From an uncultured Erysipelotrichaceae bacterium (GTDB taxonomy: Bacteria; Bacillota_I; Bacilli_A; Erysipelotrichales; Coprobacillaceae), in NCBI GenBank assembly GCA_900317015.1, contig ONFH01000027.1:1-17871 (forward strand): DNA of 17,871 nucleotides, written 5' to 3'. The translations under genes and the position numbers were made by a program. The notes beneath the pieces are model-generated. The model did not search any database. It was not told the DNA's origin and saw only the letters and a list, made by a program, of their open reading frames with translations. Every line of letters starts with the position of its first letter. Position 1 is the stretch's first letter. Positions 1 through 7,035 of this stretch are shown here, piece by piece.

Positions 1-731
1 AATGTCCCTGGTCCTCCTGGTAAAGCCACAAAAGCATCCGCCATTTCGATCATCGCTTTCTTACGGGCTGATAGATCCACGACATCAATATGACGAGCGA
101 CACGAGGATCTTCTTCACGTTTTAAAAATAATGGGGCAATGGAAATACACTGACCGCCATGATCTAAGCAGCTTAATGAGACATCGCCCATACTGCCAGC
201 ATGACCGCCACCATAGATCAGCACATGATGATGATCACCGATCCAGGCGCCTAAAGCTTTGGCCTGTTTGACAAATTCAGGATCAGTGCCATGCGTTGAA
301 CCACAGAAGACCGCAATCTTTAAAGAAATTTTCTCTAATGTATTAAAGTCAAGCTGTCCCCCATAATATTTATCTAGGACATCCTTAAATAACGTGATCT
401 TAGGATCTGCCTTATAAAACAATGTCATACAGCTTTTGACTTTTTTGGCATCGATCCCGCCTAAGACTTTGACAGGATCATTGCCGTCCAAGTCATAAAA
501 TGCCTGGGTGATTTCTAATAAATGTTCACGTAACGTCGGATTCTGTAAATAATCTCTCGCTTCACTTAAATTCGTGATGCCATAATACTCAGCATTATAA
601 GAACGACCTAAGCCTTTGATCTGAGGAAAGATGTACCAGATCCAGTGACTTCTTTTATGTCCGTTTCTGATCTCCTTTAAGGCCTGTTGATAGTCATTTT
701 CCTGTGCGATAATAAAACGATCTAAACGCAT
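1..731 (-). CDS. DUF1810-LOG family fusion protein (3' end outside window)
   Basis: Reading leftwards from ATG at 731, an uninterrupted frame of 243 codons runs off the window edge. Residues about 3-134 match the DUF1810 (calpastatin-like) family, with motifs such as KRSHWIWYIFPQIKGLG and CMTLFY. Residues from about 138 are a LOG/TIGR00730 Rossmann domain: IAVFCGS, the YGGG loop at 173-176, RKKAMIEMADAF and ALPGGPGT at 236-243, close to the family's RK and PGGxGT active-site motifs. LOG proteins hydrolyse the N-glycosidic bond of nucleoside 5'-monophosphates; DUF1810 has no firm biochemical role known to me. The start has GGAGG seven bases upstream and lies inside the amylase gene, whose stop it overlaps by 10 bases, so the two are probably translationally coupled. 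The remainder of the LOG domain lies outside the window. Family calls are confident; function of the fusion is unknown. Confidence 0.85.
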   Translation of the reverse strand, partial: MRLDRFIIAQENDYQQALKEIRNGHKRSHWIWYIFPQIKGLGRSYNAEYYGITNLSEARDYLQNPTLREHLLEITQAFYDLDGNDPVKVLGGIDAKKVKSCMTLFYKADPKITLFKDVLDKYYGGQLDFNTLEKISLKIAVFCGSTHGTDPEFVKQAKALGAWIGDHHHVLIYGGGHAGSMGDVSLSCLDHGGQCISIAPLFLKREEDPRVARHIDVVDLSARKKAMIEMADAFVALPGGPGT

Positions 732-2161
732 GTCTTCTCCTCCAGTCTGTATAAATTTAAGGCTCCATCTTCGACAATGAAGATGCCTTCGCCATGTTCA
801 CTGATATTGACATAATGCTTGCCATCAGTAAATGTCTCACCACGATATTGAGAGCCAATATACATTCGCTTTTTCCCGCCAGCGGCATTGGTCATGAGAA
901 CGCAGAAGCCAGAATGTTCCTCATCTCCTTCATACGTCCAGCCAATGATGCTTGGATCATCGAAATAATCATGACGGGCCCCATACATATGATGACGACG
1001 TAAGTCTAATTGTTCATCAAGCATATCTTTCTTATCTTTGATGCCATTATGAGGAATGCCAAAGTAGTCTCCCGCAAACACACATGGATACCCTTCACTT
1101 CTCAGCAGGATCAAGGCATAAGCCTGAGGCTTGAACCAGTCATCAATAAAGGACTGCAGACCTTGTGAAGGCTGGGTATCATGGTTATCTACAAATGTCA
1201 CGGCATGATCATTACTAAAAGACACTAAGCTGTTATCAAAGATTCTTCGCATATCATAAGTCCCATTCGAATGCGAGGCATTATACATATTATAATGTAA
1301 GGGCACATCAAATAAGGACATCTCATAATTGACCTTATTTAAATAGTTGATGAGCTTGCCTAGATCTCCATGCCAGTATTCCCCAACGGTAAAGAGTTCC
1401 TTACCAGTATATTCACGCATCTTTTCGAGCCATTCTTTATAGAAATCACTTTTTATATGTTTCACGGCATCTAATCGAAAGCCATCAAAGTGACATGTAT
1501 CATAATACCACTTCGCCCAGTCTAAACATTCCTTGCGTACTTCTGGCACATCAAAGTCAAGATCAGCTCCCATTAAATAATCGAAGTTCCCATTTTCATC
1601 ATCGACATCATCATTCCATTTCTTGGAATCAAATAGGAAGTCGGCATGCTTATGTCCTTTGACATCATAATCAATGCCATCAAAGTCTTCCCAGTTCCAG
1701 GTAAATGTCGAATACTTTCCTTTTCGAGCGGGAAACGTAAACTTTGTCGAGACTTCGATCAACTCTGAATCGGAGATGATCTGATTACGATCCGCCCCAT
1801 TAACTTCCTTGGCACTGACCATTTCATTCTCATCAGCCCCCATCTTATGATCAAGGACAATATCGACATAGATATCGATATGCGCCTCATGCAGAGCCTT
1901 TAAGCAGGCTAAGTATTCATCTTTTGTACCATATTTGGTGGCCACACTGCCTTTGGCGTCAAACTCACCAAGATCATAAAGATCATAGGCCCCATAGCCA
2001 ACATCATTGACTCCTGCTAATCCTTTATAGGCAGGCGGCAGCCAGATTGCTGTAAAACCTGCTTTGGCAAGTTGAGGTGCCATCTCCTTGATTCGGAACC
2101 ATAAATGAGGATCCTTATCGGTATACCATTCAAATGCTTGTAAAATTACACCATTTTCCAT
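722..2161 (-). CDS. cytoplasmic alpha-amylase, GH13 (Bacillus liquefying-amylase type)
   Basis: A 479-aa glycoside hydrolase that endo-cleaves alpha-1,4-glucan. It aligns throughout with Bacillus liquefying amylases (GH13 subfamily 5): LQAFEWY near the N-terminus, VGYGAYDLYDLGEF at about 54-67, GFRLDAVKHI with nucleophile Asp231, FTVGEYW with acid/base Glu261, and FVDNHDTQ with Asp328. The C-terminal beta domain is complete. There is no signal peptide; the protein begins directly at the mature-enzyme N-terminus, so it should act inside the cell on maltodextrin or glycogen. I chose ATG 2161 over the GTG at 2170 because AAGGTG lies six bases before it. Its 3' end overlaps the DUF1810-LOG gene by 10 bases. 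Function is confident; the in vivo substrate is inferred. Confidence 0.93.
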   Translation of the reverse strand: MENGVILQAFEWYTDKDPHLWFRIKEMAPQLAKAGFTAIWLPPAYKGLAGVNDVGYGAYDLYDLGEFDAKGSVATKYGTKDEYLACLKALHEAHIDIYVDIVLDHKMGADENEMVSAKEVNGADRNQIISDSELIEVSTKFTFPARKGKYSTFTWNWEDFDGIDYDVKGHKHADFLFDSKKWNDDVDDENGNFDYLMGADLDFDVPEVRKECLDWAKWYYDTCHFDGFRLDAVKHIKSDFYKEWLEKMREYTGKELFTVGEYWHGDLGKLINYLNKVNYEMSLFDVPLHYNMYNASHSNGTYDMRRIFDNSLVSFSNDHAVTFVDNHDTQPSQGLQSFIDDWFKPQAYALILLRSEGYPCVFAGDYFGIPHNGIKDKKDMLDEQLDLRRHHMYGARHDYFDDPSIIGWTYEGDEEHSGFCVLMTNAAGGKKRMYIGSQYRGETFTDGKHYVNISEHGEGIFIVEDGALNLYRLEEKTCV

Positions 2162-2178
2162 TTCTATCACCTTCTGAA

Positions 2179-2187
2179 ATTATACCA
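2179..2187 (-). promoter_or_regulatory. candidate extended -10 promoter of the amylase gene
   Basis: On the minus strand TGGTATAAT (perfect -10 with TGn extension) lies just upstream of the amylase and just after the preceding gene's terminator. The -35 is poor (TTGTGT). The predicted start site would fall near 2172, almost on the ribosome site, leaving a nearly absent leader, so the real start may differ. Confidence 0.45.
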
Positions 2188-2190
2188 CTA

Positions 2191-2216
2191 AAAGAAAAGA
2201 GACACAAAACTGTGTC
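2191..2216 (-). terminator. intrinsic terminator after the 93-aa membrane protein gene
   Basis: Minus strand: GACACA / TGTGTC stem (2201-2206 with 2211-2216), four-base loop, then a T-rich tail TCTTTTCTTT. It sits five bases after the TAA of the upstream gene. The stem is short, so strength is uncertain. Confidence 0.55.
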
Positions 2217-2220
2217 CCCT

Positions 2221-2502
2221 TTAGATGCGATTGACTTCTTTAACGAATTTTGACAGATAGATCACAATATAGCGGATCACAAAGATAAAGCCAATGCTTC
2301 CTAGATCAATGAAGGCCGCTAACAGTGGTGAAAATAATCCTGTGACCACTAATGTGAAGTAGAGAAATAAACTCCAAAGCGCAATAATGACAAGCGACAT
2401 ATAATAGCTGGCACGATTTAAATTCCGCTTTGCATATTCTCGATATTTAAAAAAACAGAAACCAAACAACAGTACACATAAAACAGGTAACAGTCTGATC
2501 AT
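2221..2502 (-). CDS. small membrane protein, unknown
   Basis: A 93-aa protein that I do not recognise. Three hydrophobic stretches are visible at about residues 3-18, 34-58 and 63-85, with basic residues (KYREYAKRNLNR) between the first and second, so a small three-helix inner membrane protein is likely. The ATG has a strong AAGGAG seven bases upstream. The gene has its own promoter with a 19-bp palindrome between the predicted transcription start and the ribosome site, and its own terminator, so it is monocistronic and probably repressed by a dedicated regulator not present here. No catalytic motif is visible. Confidence 0.7.
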   Translation of the reverse strand: MIRLLPVLCVLLFGFCFFKYREYAKRNLNRASYYMSLVIIALWSLFLYFTLVVTGLFSPLLAAFIDLGSIGFIFVIRYIVIYLSKFVKEVNRI

Positions 2503-2519
2503 GGTATCACTCCTTTTAA

Positions 2520-2538
2520 TAATTTGAACTTCAAATTA
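2520..2538. promoter_or_regulatory. 19-bp perfect palindrome, candidate operator
   Basis: taatttgaacttcaaatta is a perfect inverted repeat about a single central base (2529). It begins at about +2 of the predicted transcript and ends just before the ribosome site of the 93-aa membrane protein gene, a typical repressor position. The cognate regulator is unknown. Confidence 0.55.
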
Positions 2539-2545
2539 CAAATTT

Positions 2546-2573
2546 ATCTTACCATGATTTTATTATACGTCAA
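2546..2573 (-). promoter_or_regulatory. promoter of the 93-aa membrane protein gene
   Basis: Minus strand TTGACG (2568-2573), 16-base spacer, TAAGAT (2546-2551). The predicted start near 2539 abuts the palindrome. An alternative perfect TATAAT at 2562-2567 lacks a convincing -35. Confidence 0.5.
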
Positions 2574-2632
2574 GCGTATTCTTATTGTTTAATTATGTGA
2601 AATTTTCAAAAATCTTCTCAAATTCATTATTT

Positions 2633-3004
2633 TTAAGTTCGAACTGCTTGATTAAAAGATTCATTACTTCTTTTCTGGATCTTCGCCGGATCAGACGCTT
2701 TCTTTAAGGGAATCGGCTTGGAAATCGCCGTTATATAGTTAATTTTCGTTCCTTCATAACCTACGAATTTTATAAAAGTTTCGTATATATAAGTCTCGTT
2801 GACAAGATAAATGCCAAGCTTATAATTGCGATCGATTTCATAGTCCGTTCTGACGATTTTTTCGGCCAAAAGCATAATATGAGGCAAGGTTTCTTGGAGA
2901 TATTGAGTTTCATCCTTTTTTGCCTTTTTCATAATGGATTGGATCGATGCACTCTCTAAGACATCTGTCCAATAGATGTAATCTTTCAATTCATTGAGAC
3001 TCAT
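2633..3004 (-). CDS. hypothetical protein, 123 aa
   Basis: I do not recognise this protein. It is soluble-looking, rich in Lys, Ile and Tyr, with a probably helical N-terminal half (residues 1-55) and no membrane segment or cysteine motif. The ATG at 3004 has only a weak ribosome site. A better one (AAAGGGG, 3050-3056) lies before two ATGs at 3040 and 3037 in the same frame, but that frame is closed by TAG at 3008-3010, two codons before ATG 3004. The gene may therefore follow a ten-codon leader peptide, or have lost its natural N-terminus to a nonsense change. It stands alone between the membrane protein and the GrpB gene. Coding is likely but not certain. Confidence 0.55.
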   Translation of the reverse strand: MSLNELKDYIYWTDVLESASIQSIMKKAKKDETQYLQETLPHIMLLAEKIVRTDYEIDRNYKLGIYLVNETYIYETFIKFVGYEGTKINYITAISKPIPLKKASDPAKIQKRSNESFNQAVRT

Positions 3005-3111
3005 TCTCTAATTCTTTTTGTGATTCGTTGTAGCCATCATAAAAGCACGCCCCTTTCTTTCTACGATCAGTTTAGCAGATGATGAAAGTATGAATTTGAG
3101 GGGGGCATCAT

Positions 3112-3140
3112 AAAAAGATCAGGTTTTCTTTTCCCTGATC
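3112..3140 (-). terminator. intrinsic terminator of the GrpB-family gene
   Basis: Minus strand: GATCAGG, ten-base loop, CCTGATC, then TTTTT (3112-3116). The stem's first base overlaps the TAG stop codon. Confidence 0.85.
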
Positions 3141-3691
3141 TAACCATTTTCATGACGTGCTAGGATCTCCCTGATGACTGCACTTTTTGCATCGGCATAG
3201 TCCTGGACATAATGCCATGACGCCTCGGCAAGTTTCTGCTTCGTCTTTTCATAATACAAACGTTCATTGGGATACGTTCTTAAGAGATCACGGAAACGGA
3301 TCATCCTTAAAGCTTCTACGCACCCAAAGCGAAACACATGAAGATTCACTTCAGGATCATGTCCCTTGAACATGCGATGTTCATACCAGTCTTCTTCACG
3401 AATCCGTAACACAAAGCCCGCCTGTTCTAAAGGCCTTACATAACAGCCTTCATCGTTAGGATCATCGACGAAAAGGATCACATCGATGATGGGTTTCGCA
3501 CTTAAACCCGGCACTGAAGTCGAGCCAACATGTTCGATTTCAATATGTTCATGGGGTAAAGCCTTAATGATTTGTAAGCGTATATTTTCATACTGCTTCG
3601 GCCACTCTTTTTGGTAGGAAGATAAATGGATTGGCCCATTGATCTCCTGAGGCTTTCCAATCGTCACTTCTTTTAAATACTGCTCGCTCAA
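3140..3691 (-). CDS. GrpB family protein (UPF0157)
   Basis: A 183-aa protein of the GrpB/UPF0157 family, which has a nucleotidyltransferase-like fold and no settled physiological substrate. The signature IEHVGSTSVPGLSAKPIIDV sits at about residues 52-71, carrying the Gly-Ser and downstream Asp of the fold's active-site region. The helical C-terminal part (RFRDLLR, YEKTKQKLA) is also typical, and length is normal for the family. The start is TTG: it has a near-perfect AAGGAGG six bases upstream, and no in-frame ATG fits better. It is a single-gene unit with its own terminator. Family assignment is firm; biochemical role is unknown. Confidence 0.88.
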   Translation of the reverse strand: MSEQYLKEVTIGKPQEINGPIHLSSYQKEWPKQYENIRLQIIKALPHEHIEIEHVGSTSVPGLSAKPIIDVILFVDDPNDEGCYVRPLEQAGFVLRIREEDWYEHRMFKGHDPEVNLHVFRFGCVEALRMIRFRDLLRTYPNERLYYEKTKQKLAEASWHYVQDYADAKSAVIREILARHENG

Positions 3692-3773
3692 AATCTCCCT
3701 CCTTATCTTCTTTCATTCTACTCATCATGACCGACTATAGGCAATGAGCAATTGATGAGAGTTGAAAAACCTT

Positions 3774-3801
3774 TTGACAGAGGAAAAGGAAACCGTATAA
3801 T
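3774..3801 (+). promoter_or_regulatory. consensus promoter facing an orphan short transcript
   Basis: Perfect TTGACA (3774-3779), 16-base spacer, perfect TATAAT (3796-3801). It is the best promoter match in the window, yet no plus-strand protein gene follows; only two hairpins and a T-run do. Confidence 0.8.
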
Positions 3802-3807
3802 AAGACA

Positions 3808-3860
3808 CATAAATGGCACTCGGTGCCAAAGATCGCTCGCGTTTCACACGCGAGCTTTTT
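3808..3860 (+). ncRNA. candidate small RNA, about 53 nt, two hairpins
   Basis: The predicted transcript starts near 3808 (six or seven bases after the -10). It holds hairpin 1, TGGCAC-TCG-GTGCCA (3814-3828), a six-base linker, and hairpin 2, GCTCGCG-TTTCACA-CGCGAGC followed by TTTTT (3835-3860), a textbook intrinsic terminator. The closest genes on both sides are on the minus strand, so this is not the leader of an adjacent plus-strand gene. It resembles no RNA family I can name. A 34-codon ORF from ATG 3813 has no ribosome site and would have to cross two terminators, so a coding role is unlikely. Expression is inferred only. Confidence 0.6.
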
Positions 3861-3871
3861 CTATCTATATC

Positions 3872-3907
3872 AAAAACGCTCCATCATCAAATGGGGCGTT
3901 TTGTTTT
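3872..3907. terminator. bidirectional terminator between the small RNA and csoR
   Basis: AAACGCTCCAT (3874-3884) pairs with ATGGGGCGTTT (3891-3901), with one G-T pair and loop CATCAA. There is an A-run before and a T-rich stretch after, so it can work from either strand: a second stop for the small RNA or a back-up for copA-csoR. Confidence 0.7.
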
Positions 3908-3915
3908 GAAACAAT

Positions 3916-3940
3916 AAAAACTGGCTAATTATTTAGCCAG
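3916..3940 (-). terminator. terminator of the copA-csoR operon
   Basis: Minus strand: CTGGCTAA / TTAGCCAG stem (3921-3928 with 3933-3940) followed by TTTTTATTG. The upstream arm covers the last codons of csoR; the TAA stop lies at the loop. Confidence 0.75.
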
Positions 3941-4192
3941 TTTATCAATGATCTTGATCATTTCTTCAATTTTCTCTTCACGCTTTTCTTCGTCCTGTGC
4001 TTCAAGGACACATGAACGCATATGCGCTGCTAAGATCTCTCGGTTTGCTTTGCCTAGTAACGCCTGGGTCGCCATGATCTGTGTTGAGATGTCAATACAG
4101 TAGCGGTCATCTTCCATCATTCTTAAGATGCCATCGATCTGACCGCGTGCTGTTTTTAAATAACGCTCAACCTTCGTATGATCGGCCTTCAT
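3929..4192 (-). CDS. csoR: CsoR-type copper-sensing repressor
   Basis: An 87-aa all-helical DUF156 (CsoR/RcnR/FrmR) regulator. The Cu(I) ligand set of true CsoR proteins is present at exact spacing: Cys32 (DRYCIDI), His57 and Cys61 (AAHMRSC). The N-terminal region shows the usual KTARGQIDGILRMMEDDRYC. Known family behaviour is to bind a G/C-tract operator without copper and release it when Cu(I) binds. Its ATG shares one base with the copA stop (TAATG) and has no strong ribosome site of its own, so it should be translated by coupling to copA. A matching operator lies at 7010-7024 in front of copA, which predicts negative feedback on the whole operon. Confidence 0.93.
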   Translation of the reverse strand: MKADHTKVERYLKTARGQIDGILRMMEDDRYCIDISTQIMATQALLGKANREILAAHMRSCVLEAQDEEKREEKIEEMIKIIDKLAK

Positions 4193-4629
4193 TAAGCAAT
4201 ACTTTCGACGCTATAGCCAGCATCGACAACAGCTTTCTTTAAAGTTTCATCATCGACAGGCTTTGATAAAGTTACATAGGCTTTATGATCATCTAATGAG
4301 ACATTGGCAGTGACACCATCAATGCCATCTAAAGCATTTGTCACATGTTTCACACAGTTCTGACACATCATATCCGGCACAACTAAGACTTTGTCATAAG
4401 CCTTGTTAGTGCTAATACCAGTCACTTCATAGCCAGCATCGGCAACGGCTTTCTTGATGTCTTCATCACTCGCTGGACCAGTAATATAAGCTTCCTTGTT
4501 TTCGAGTGAAACAAGCGCATCTTCACCATTTAAGTCCTTTAAGGCTTTTGTGACATGAGCGACACAATGTTCACACATCATTCCTTCGATTGAGACAACT
4601 TTTTCGCAATTCTCCTTTGATAAACTCAT
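4192..4629 (-). other. possible internally initiated di-HMA copper chaperone within copA
   Basis: Inside copA, in the CopA frame, ATG 4629 (MSLSKENCEK) is preceded nine bases upstream by AAGGAG (4639-4644). It lies in the Lys/Asn-rich linker that separates the ATPase core from two tandem HMA domains. Starting there gives a 145-aa protein with two metal motifs, MMCEHC (residues 17-22) and MMCQNC (87-92), resembling two fused CopZ chaperones. An ATG two codons earlier is only three bases from AAGGAG and is less likely. Escherichia coli copA is known to yield a separate chaperone by frameshifting; here the route would be internal initiation. Inferred, not shown. Confidence 0.45.
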
Positions 4630-6993
4630 TTGCATCTTCTCCTTTTTCTTATTCTCTTTATTTTTATCACCAGTTGCCTGGTAATTGGTCGTTTTGACAT
4701 TCGCACTGTGTTTCACTTCTTCATAGACACTTGTCTCTTCATTGAACTGTGGCTTGAAGAAACGTAAACGCAATGCATTACTTACGACAAAGACAGATGA
4801 GAAACTCATCGCAAAGGCGCCTAGCATTGGCGATAACTGCCAGCCAAAGGCTGGATAGAAGGCCCCAGCGGCCACTGGAATACAGATGACATTATAGAAT
4901 AACGCCCAGAATAAGTTCTCTTTAATATTTTTAATCGTTGCATGAGACAAGTCAATCGCATTGACAAGATCCTTTAAGTTATTTTTCATTAAGACGATAT
5001 CAGCGGAATCGATTGCAATATCAAGACCGGATGTAAAGGAAACGCCAATGTCTGCTCTTGTTAAAGCAGGCGCATCGTTGATCCCGTCACCGACCATAGC
5101 GACATTATGTCCTTCTTCCTGTAAGGAACGAACGACAGCTTCCTTATCAGCTGGTAAGACTTCCGCTTTGACATCCATGCCAAGCTTATTGGCAATGGCC
5201 GTAGCGGTCACTTTATTATCACCTGTTAACATTAAGGTATGAATACCTTTTGCTTTTAAGGCGGTAATGACATCTATAGATTCAGCCTTGATTTGATCAG
5301 CTAAAGCCATTAAGCCAGCATACTGACCATCAATGGCAAAGTAGATGACCGTCTTGCCTTCTTTGGCATAATCTTCATGATCAAATAACTGCACACCATG
5401 TTCTTCCATTAAACGCGCATTCCCAGCTAAGATCTCAGAACCCATGATCTTGCCTGACAAGCCCCCACCAGGGATCTCTTGATAATCTGTAACGGTTAAA
5501 GGATTGATCTCCTTGTAAGAACTGATGGCCTTTGCTAAAGGATGAGAGGAGTTCATTTCTAATGATAACGCATAATTGATAAAACGTTCATCATTGATCT
5601 CTACATCAGTCACCTGAGGCTGACCATATGTTAATGTCCCCGTCTTATCAAAGACGATCGTATCGATCTTAGAGGTATTCTCTAAAGTCTCGGCATCCTT
5701 GAATAAGATGCCAAGTTTTGCACCACGACCCGTACCGACCATGATGGCTGTTGGGGTGGCTAAACCTAAGGCACATGGACAAGAAATCACTAAGACCGCA
5801 ATCCCGTTATTTAAAGCAAACTTGAAGCTTACCCCGGTGAATAACCAAACGATTGTCACAACAACGGCAATGGTAATCACAGCTGGTACGAAGTAACCCG
5901 CAATGACATCGGCTAAACGAGCGATTGGCGCTTTTGAGTTCCCAGCTTCTTCAACTAAGGCAATAATTTGTGATAATGTAGACTGATCATTCGTCTTCTT
6001 TGTTTCGACAATGATACGACCACTCTTATTAATGGTTGACCCGATCACGAGGTCTCCTTCTTTTTTATCGACTGGAATGGATTCCCCAGTGATCATGGAT
6101 TCATCAACGGATGTCACACCACTGACAATGACACCATCGACTGGAATAGATTCCCCGCTTTTGACAACGACTTGATCACCAACTCTGATCTCACCAATGG
6201 AAACGGTCTTTTCTTCACCATTGTCTAAGACTGTGGCTTCTTCTGGTGCTAAGTCGATCAGACCATTGATGGCATCACTCGTACGTTTCTTACTGCGGGC
6301 TTCAAAATACTTTCCTAAGGAGATCAGTGTGACGATCATCGCCGCTGATTCAAAATAGAGATTCATATGATACATATGGGCCATCTTCATATTGCCACGA
6401 CCTAAATAATAAGCCATCATATAAACGGCATATAAAGAATAAACAGTTGAAGCACCCGAACCGATGGCAATTAACGAATCCATGTTCGGGGCTAAATGGA
6501 ATAATGACTTAAACCCGCCAATAAAGTATTTGGCATTGATGCTTAAGACGATCAAGCATAACAGAAGTTCTGTTAAGGCAAAGATCATCATGTTCTGATG
6601 GCCTAAGAAGATGGATGGAATTCCTGGCCAGCCCATCATCGAACCCATTGATAAATAGAATAGTGGAACCGTAAAGACAAAGGATAAGACGAGCTTATGG
6701 AACTGCTGCTTGAGTTCCTTTGACTTACGTTCATTATGGGCTTCGATGTCCTGTGTGACATCGGTCTTGCTTGTTTCTTCACTGGCAGCCACTTTGGCAT
6801 CATAGCCACCCTTTTGTACGGCTTCGATAATATCTTTTGCCGAAAGTTTTGATTCATCGTAATCCACTTCCATATTTTCGGCAAGCAGATTGACATTGAC
6901 ATCTGATACGCCAGCTAACTTAGCGACGCTTTTATTGACATGGGCCTGACAAGAAGCACATGTCATCCCCATGACATCAAACTTTTGTTTCAT
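4192..6993 (-). CDS. copA: copper-exporting P1B-type ATPase with C-terminal tandem HMA domains
   Basis: A 933-aa Cu(I) export pump of the inner membrane. Domains in order: N-terminal HMA with GMTCASC (Cys12, Cys15); helices from about 100 to 230; actuator TGES (302-305); CPC in the membrane (405-407); phosphorylation DKTGT (Asp449); HP (484-485); GDGIND (635-640); C-terminal YN (700-701) and MSFSS (729-733), the last two being Cu(I) transport-site signatures. After a Lys/Asn-rich linker (about 755-788) come two more HMA domains with CEHC (807-810) and CQNC (877-880), an unusual C-terminal placement. I start at ATG 6993 because GGAGG precedes it; the frame open to 7194 runs back through the promoter and the aspartate kinase terminator. 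It is first in an operon with csoR. Confidence 0.96.
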   Translation of the reverse strand: MKQKFDVMGMTCASCQAHVNKSVAKLAGVSDVNVNLLAENMEVDYDESKLSAKDIIEAVQKGGYDAKVAASEETSKTDVTQDIEAHNERKSKELKQQFHKLVLSFVFTVPLFYLSMGSMMGWPGIPSIFLGHQNMMIFALTELLLCLIVLSINAKYFIGGFKSLFHLAPNMDSLIAIGSGASTVYSLYAVYMMAYYLGRGNMKMAHMYHMNLYFESAAMIVTLISLGKYFEARSKKRTSDAINGLIDLAPEEATVLDNGEEKTVSIGEIRVGDQVVVKSGESIPVDGVIVSGVTSVDESMITGESIPVDKKEGDLVIGSTINKSGRIIVETKKTNDQSTLSQIIALVEEAGNSKAPIARLADVIAGYFVPAVITIAVVVTIVWLFTGVSFKFALNNGIAVLVISCPCALGLATPTAIMVGTGRGAKLGILFKDAETLENTSKIDTIVFDKTGTLTYGQPQVTDVEINDERFINYALSLEMNSSHPLAKAISSYKEINPLTVTDYQEIPGGGLSGKIMGSEILAGNARLMEEHGVQLFDHEDYAKEGKTVIYFAIDGQYAGLMALADQIKAESIDVITALKAKGIHTLMLTGDNKVTATAIANKLGMDVKAEVLPADKEAVVRSLQEEGHNVAMVGDGINDAPALTRADIGVSFTSGLDIAIDSADIVLMKNNLKDLVNAIDLSHATIKNIKENLFWALFYNVICIPVAAGAFYPAFGWQLSPMLGAFAMSFSSVFVVSNALRLRFFKPQFNEETSVYEEVKHSANVKTTNYQATGDKNKENKKKEKMQMSLSKENCEKVVSIEGMMCEHCVAHVTKALKDLNGEDALVSLENKEAYITGPASDEDIKKAVADAGYEVTGISTNKAYDKVLVVPDMMCQNCVKHVTNALDGIDGVTANVSLDDHKAYVTLSKPVDDETLKKAVVDAGYSVESIA

Positions 6994-7009
6994 CTTGGAT
7001 ACCTCCCAC

Positions 7010-7024
7010 ACCCCCTCGGGGGGT
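7010..7024. promoter_or_regulatory. CsoR-type copper operator
   Basis: ACCCCC-TCG-GGGGGT, a perfect 15-bp inverted repeat with C and G tracts as in known CsoR operators. It lies between the -10 box and the ribosome site of copA at about +5 to +20, so bound CsoR would block transcription. Confidence 0.85.
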
Positions 7025-7035
7025 CTACACTGTGT

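Noticed and set aside
2..271. Plus-strand frame of 89 codons at the left edge
   Set aside because: It is the reverse of the LOG domain coding region; low complexity (His/Arg-rich) composition is typical of a shadow frame.
3813..3917. 34-codon ORF starting at ATG 3813 in the small RNA
   Set aside because: It has no ribosome site, starts about five bases from the predicted transcript start, and crosses two terminators.
4640..4665. E. coli-style -1 frameshift site in the copA linker
   Set aside because: The A-rich run has no proper X XXY YYZ heptamer in the zero frame (the base before AAA AAG is G), and here the HMA domains lie after the linker rather than before it. Internal initiation fits better.
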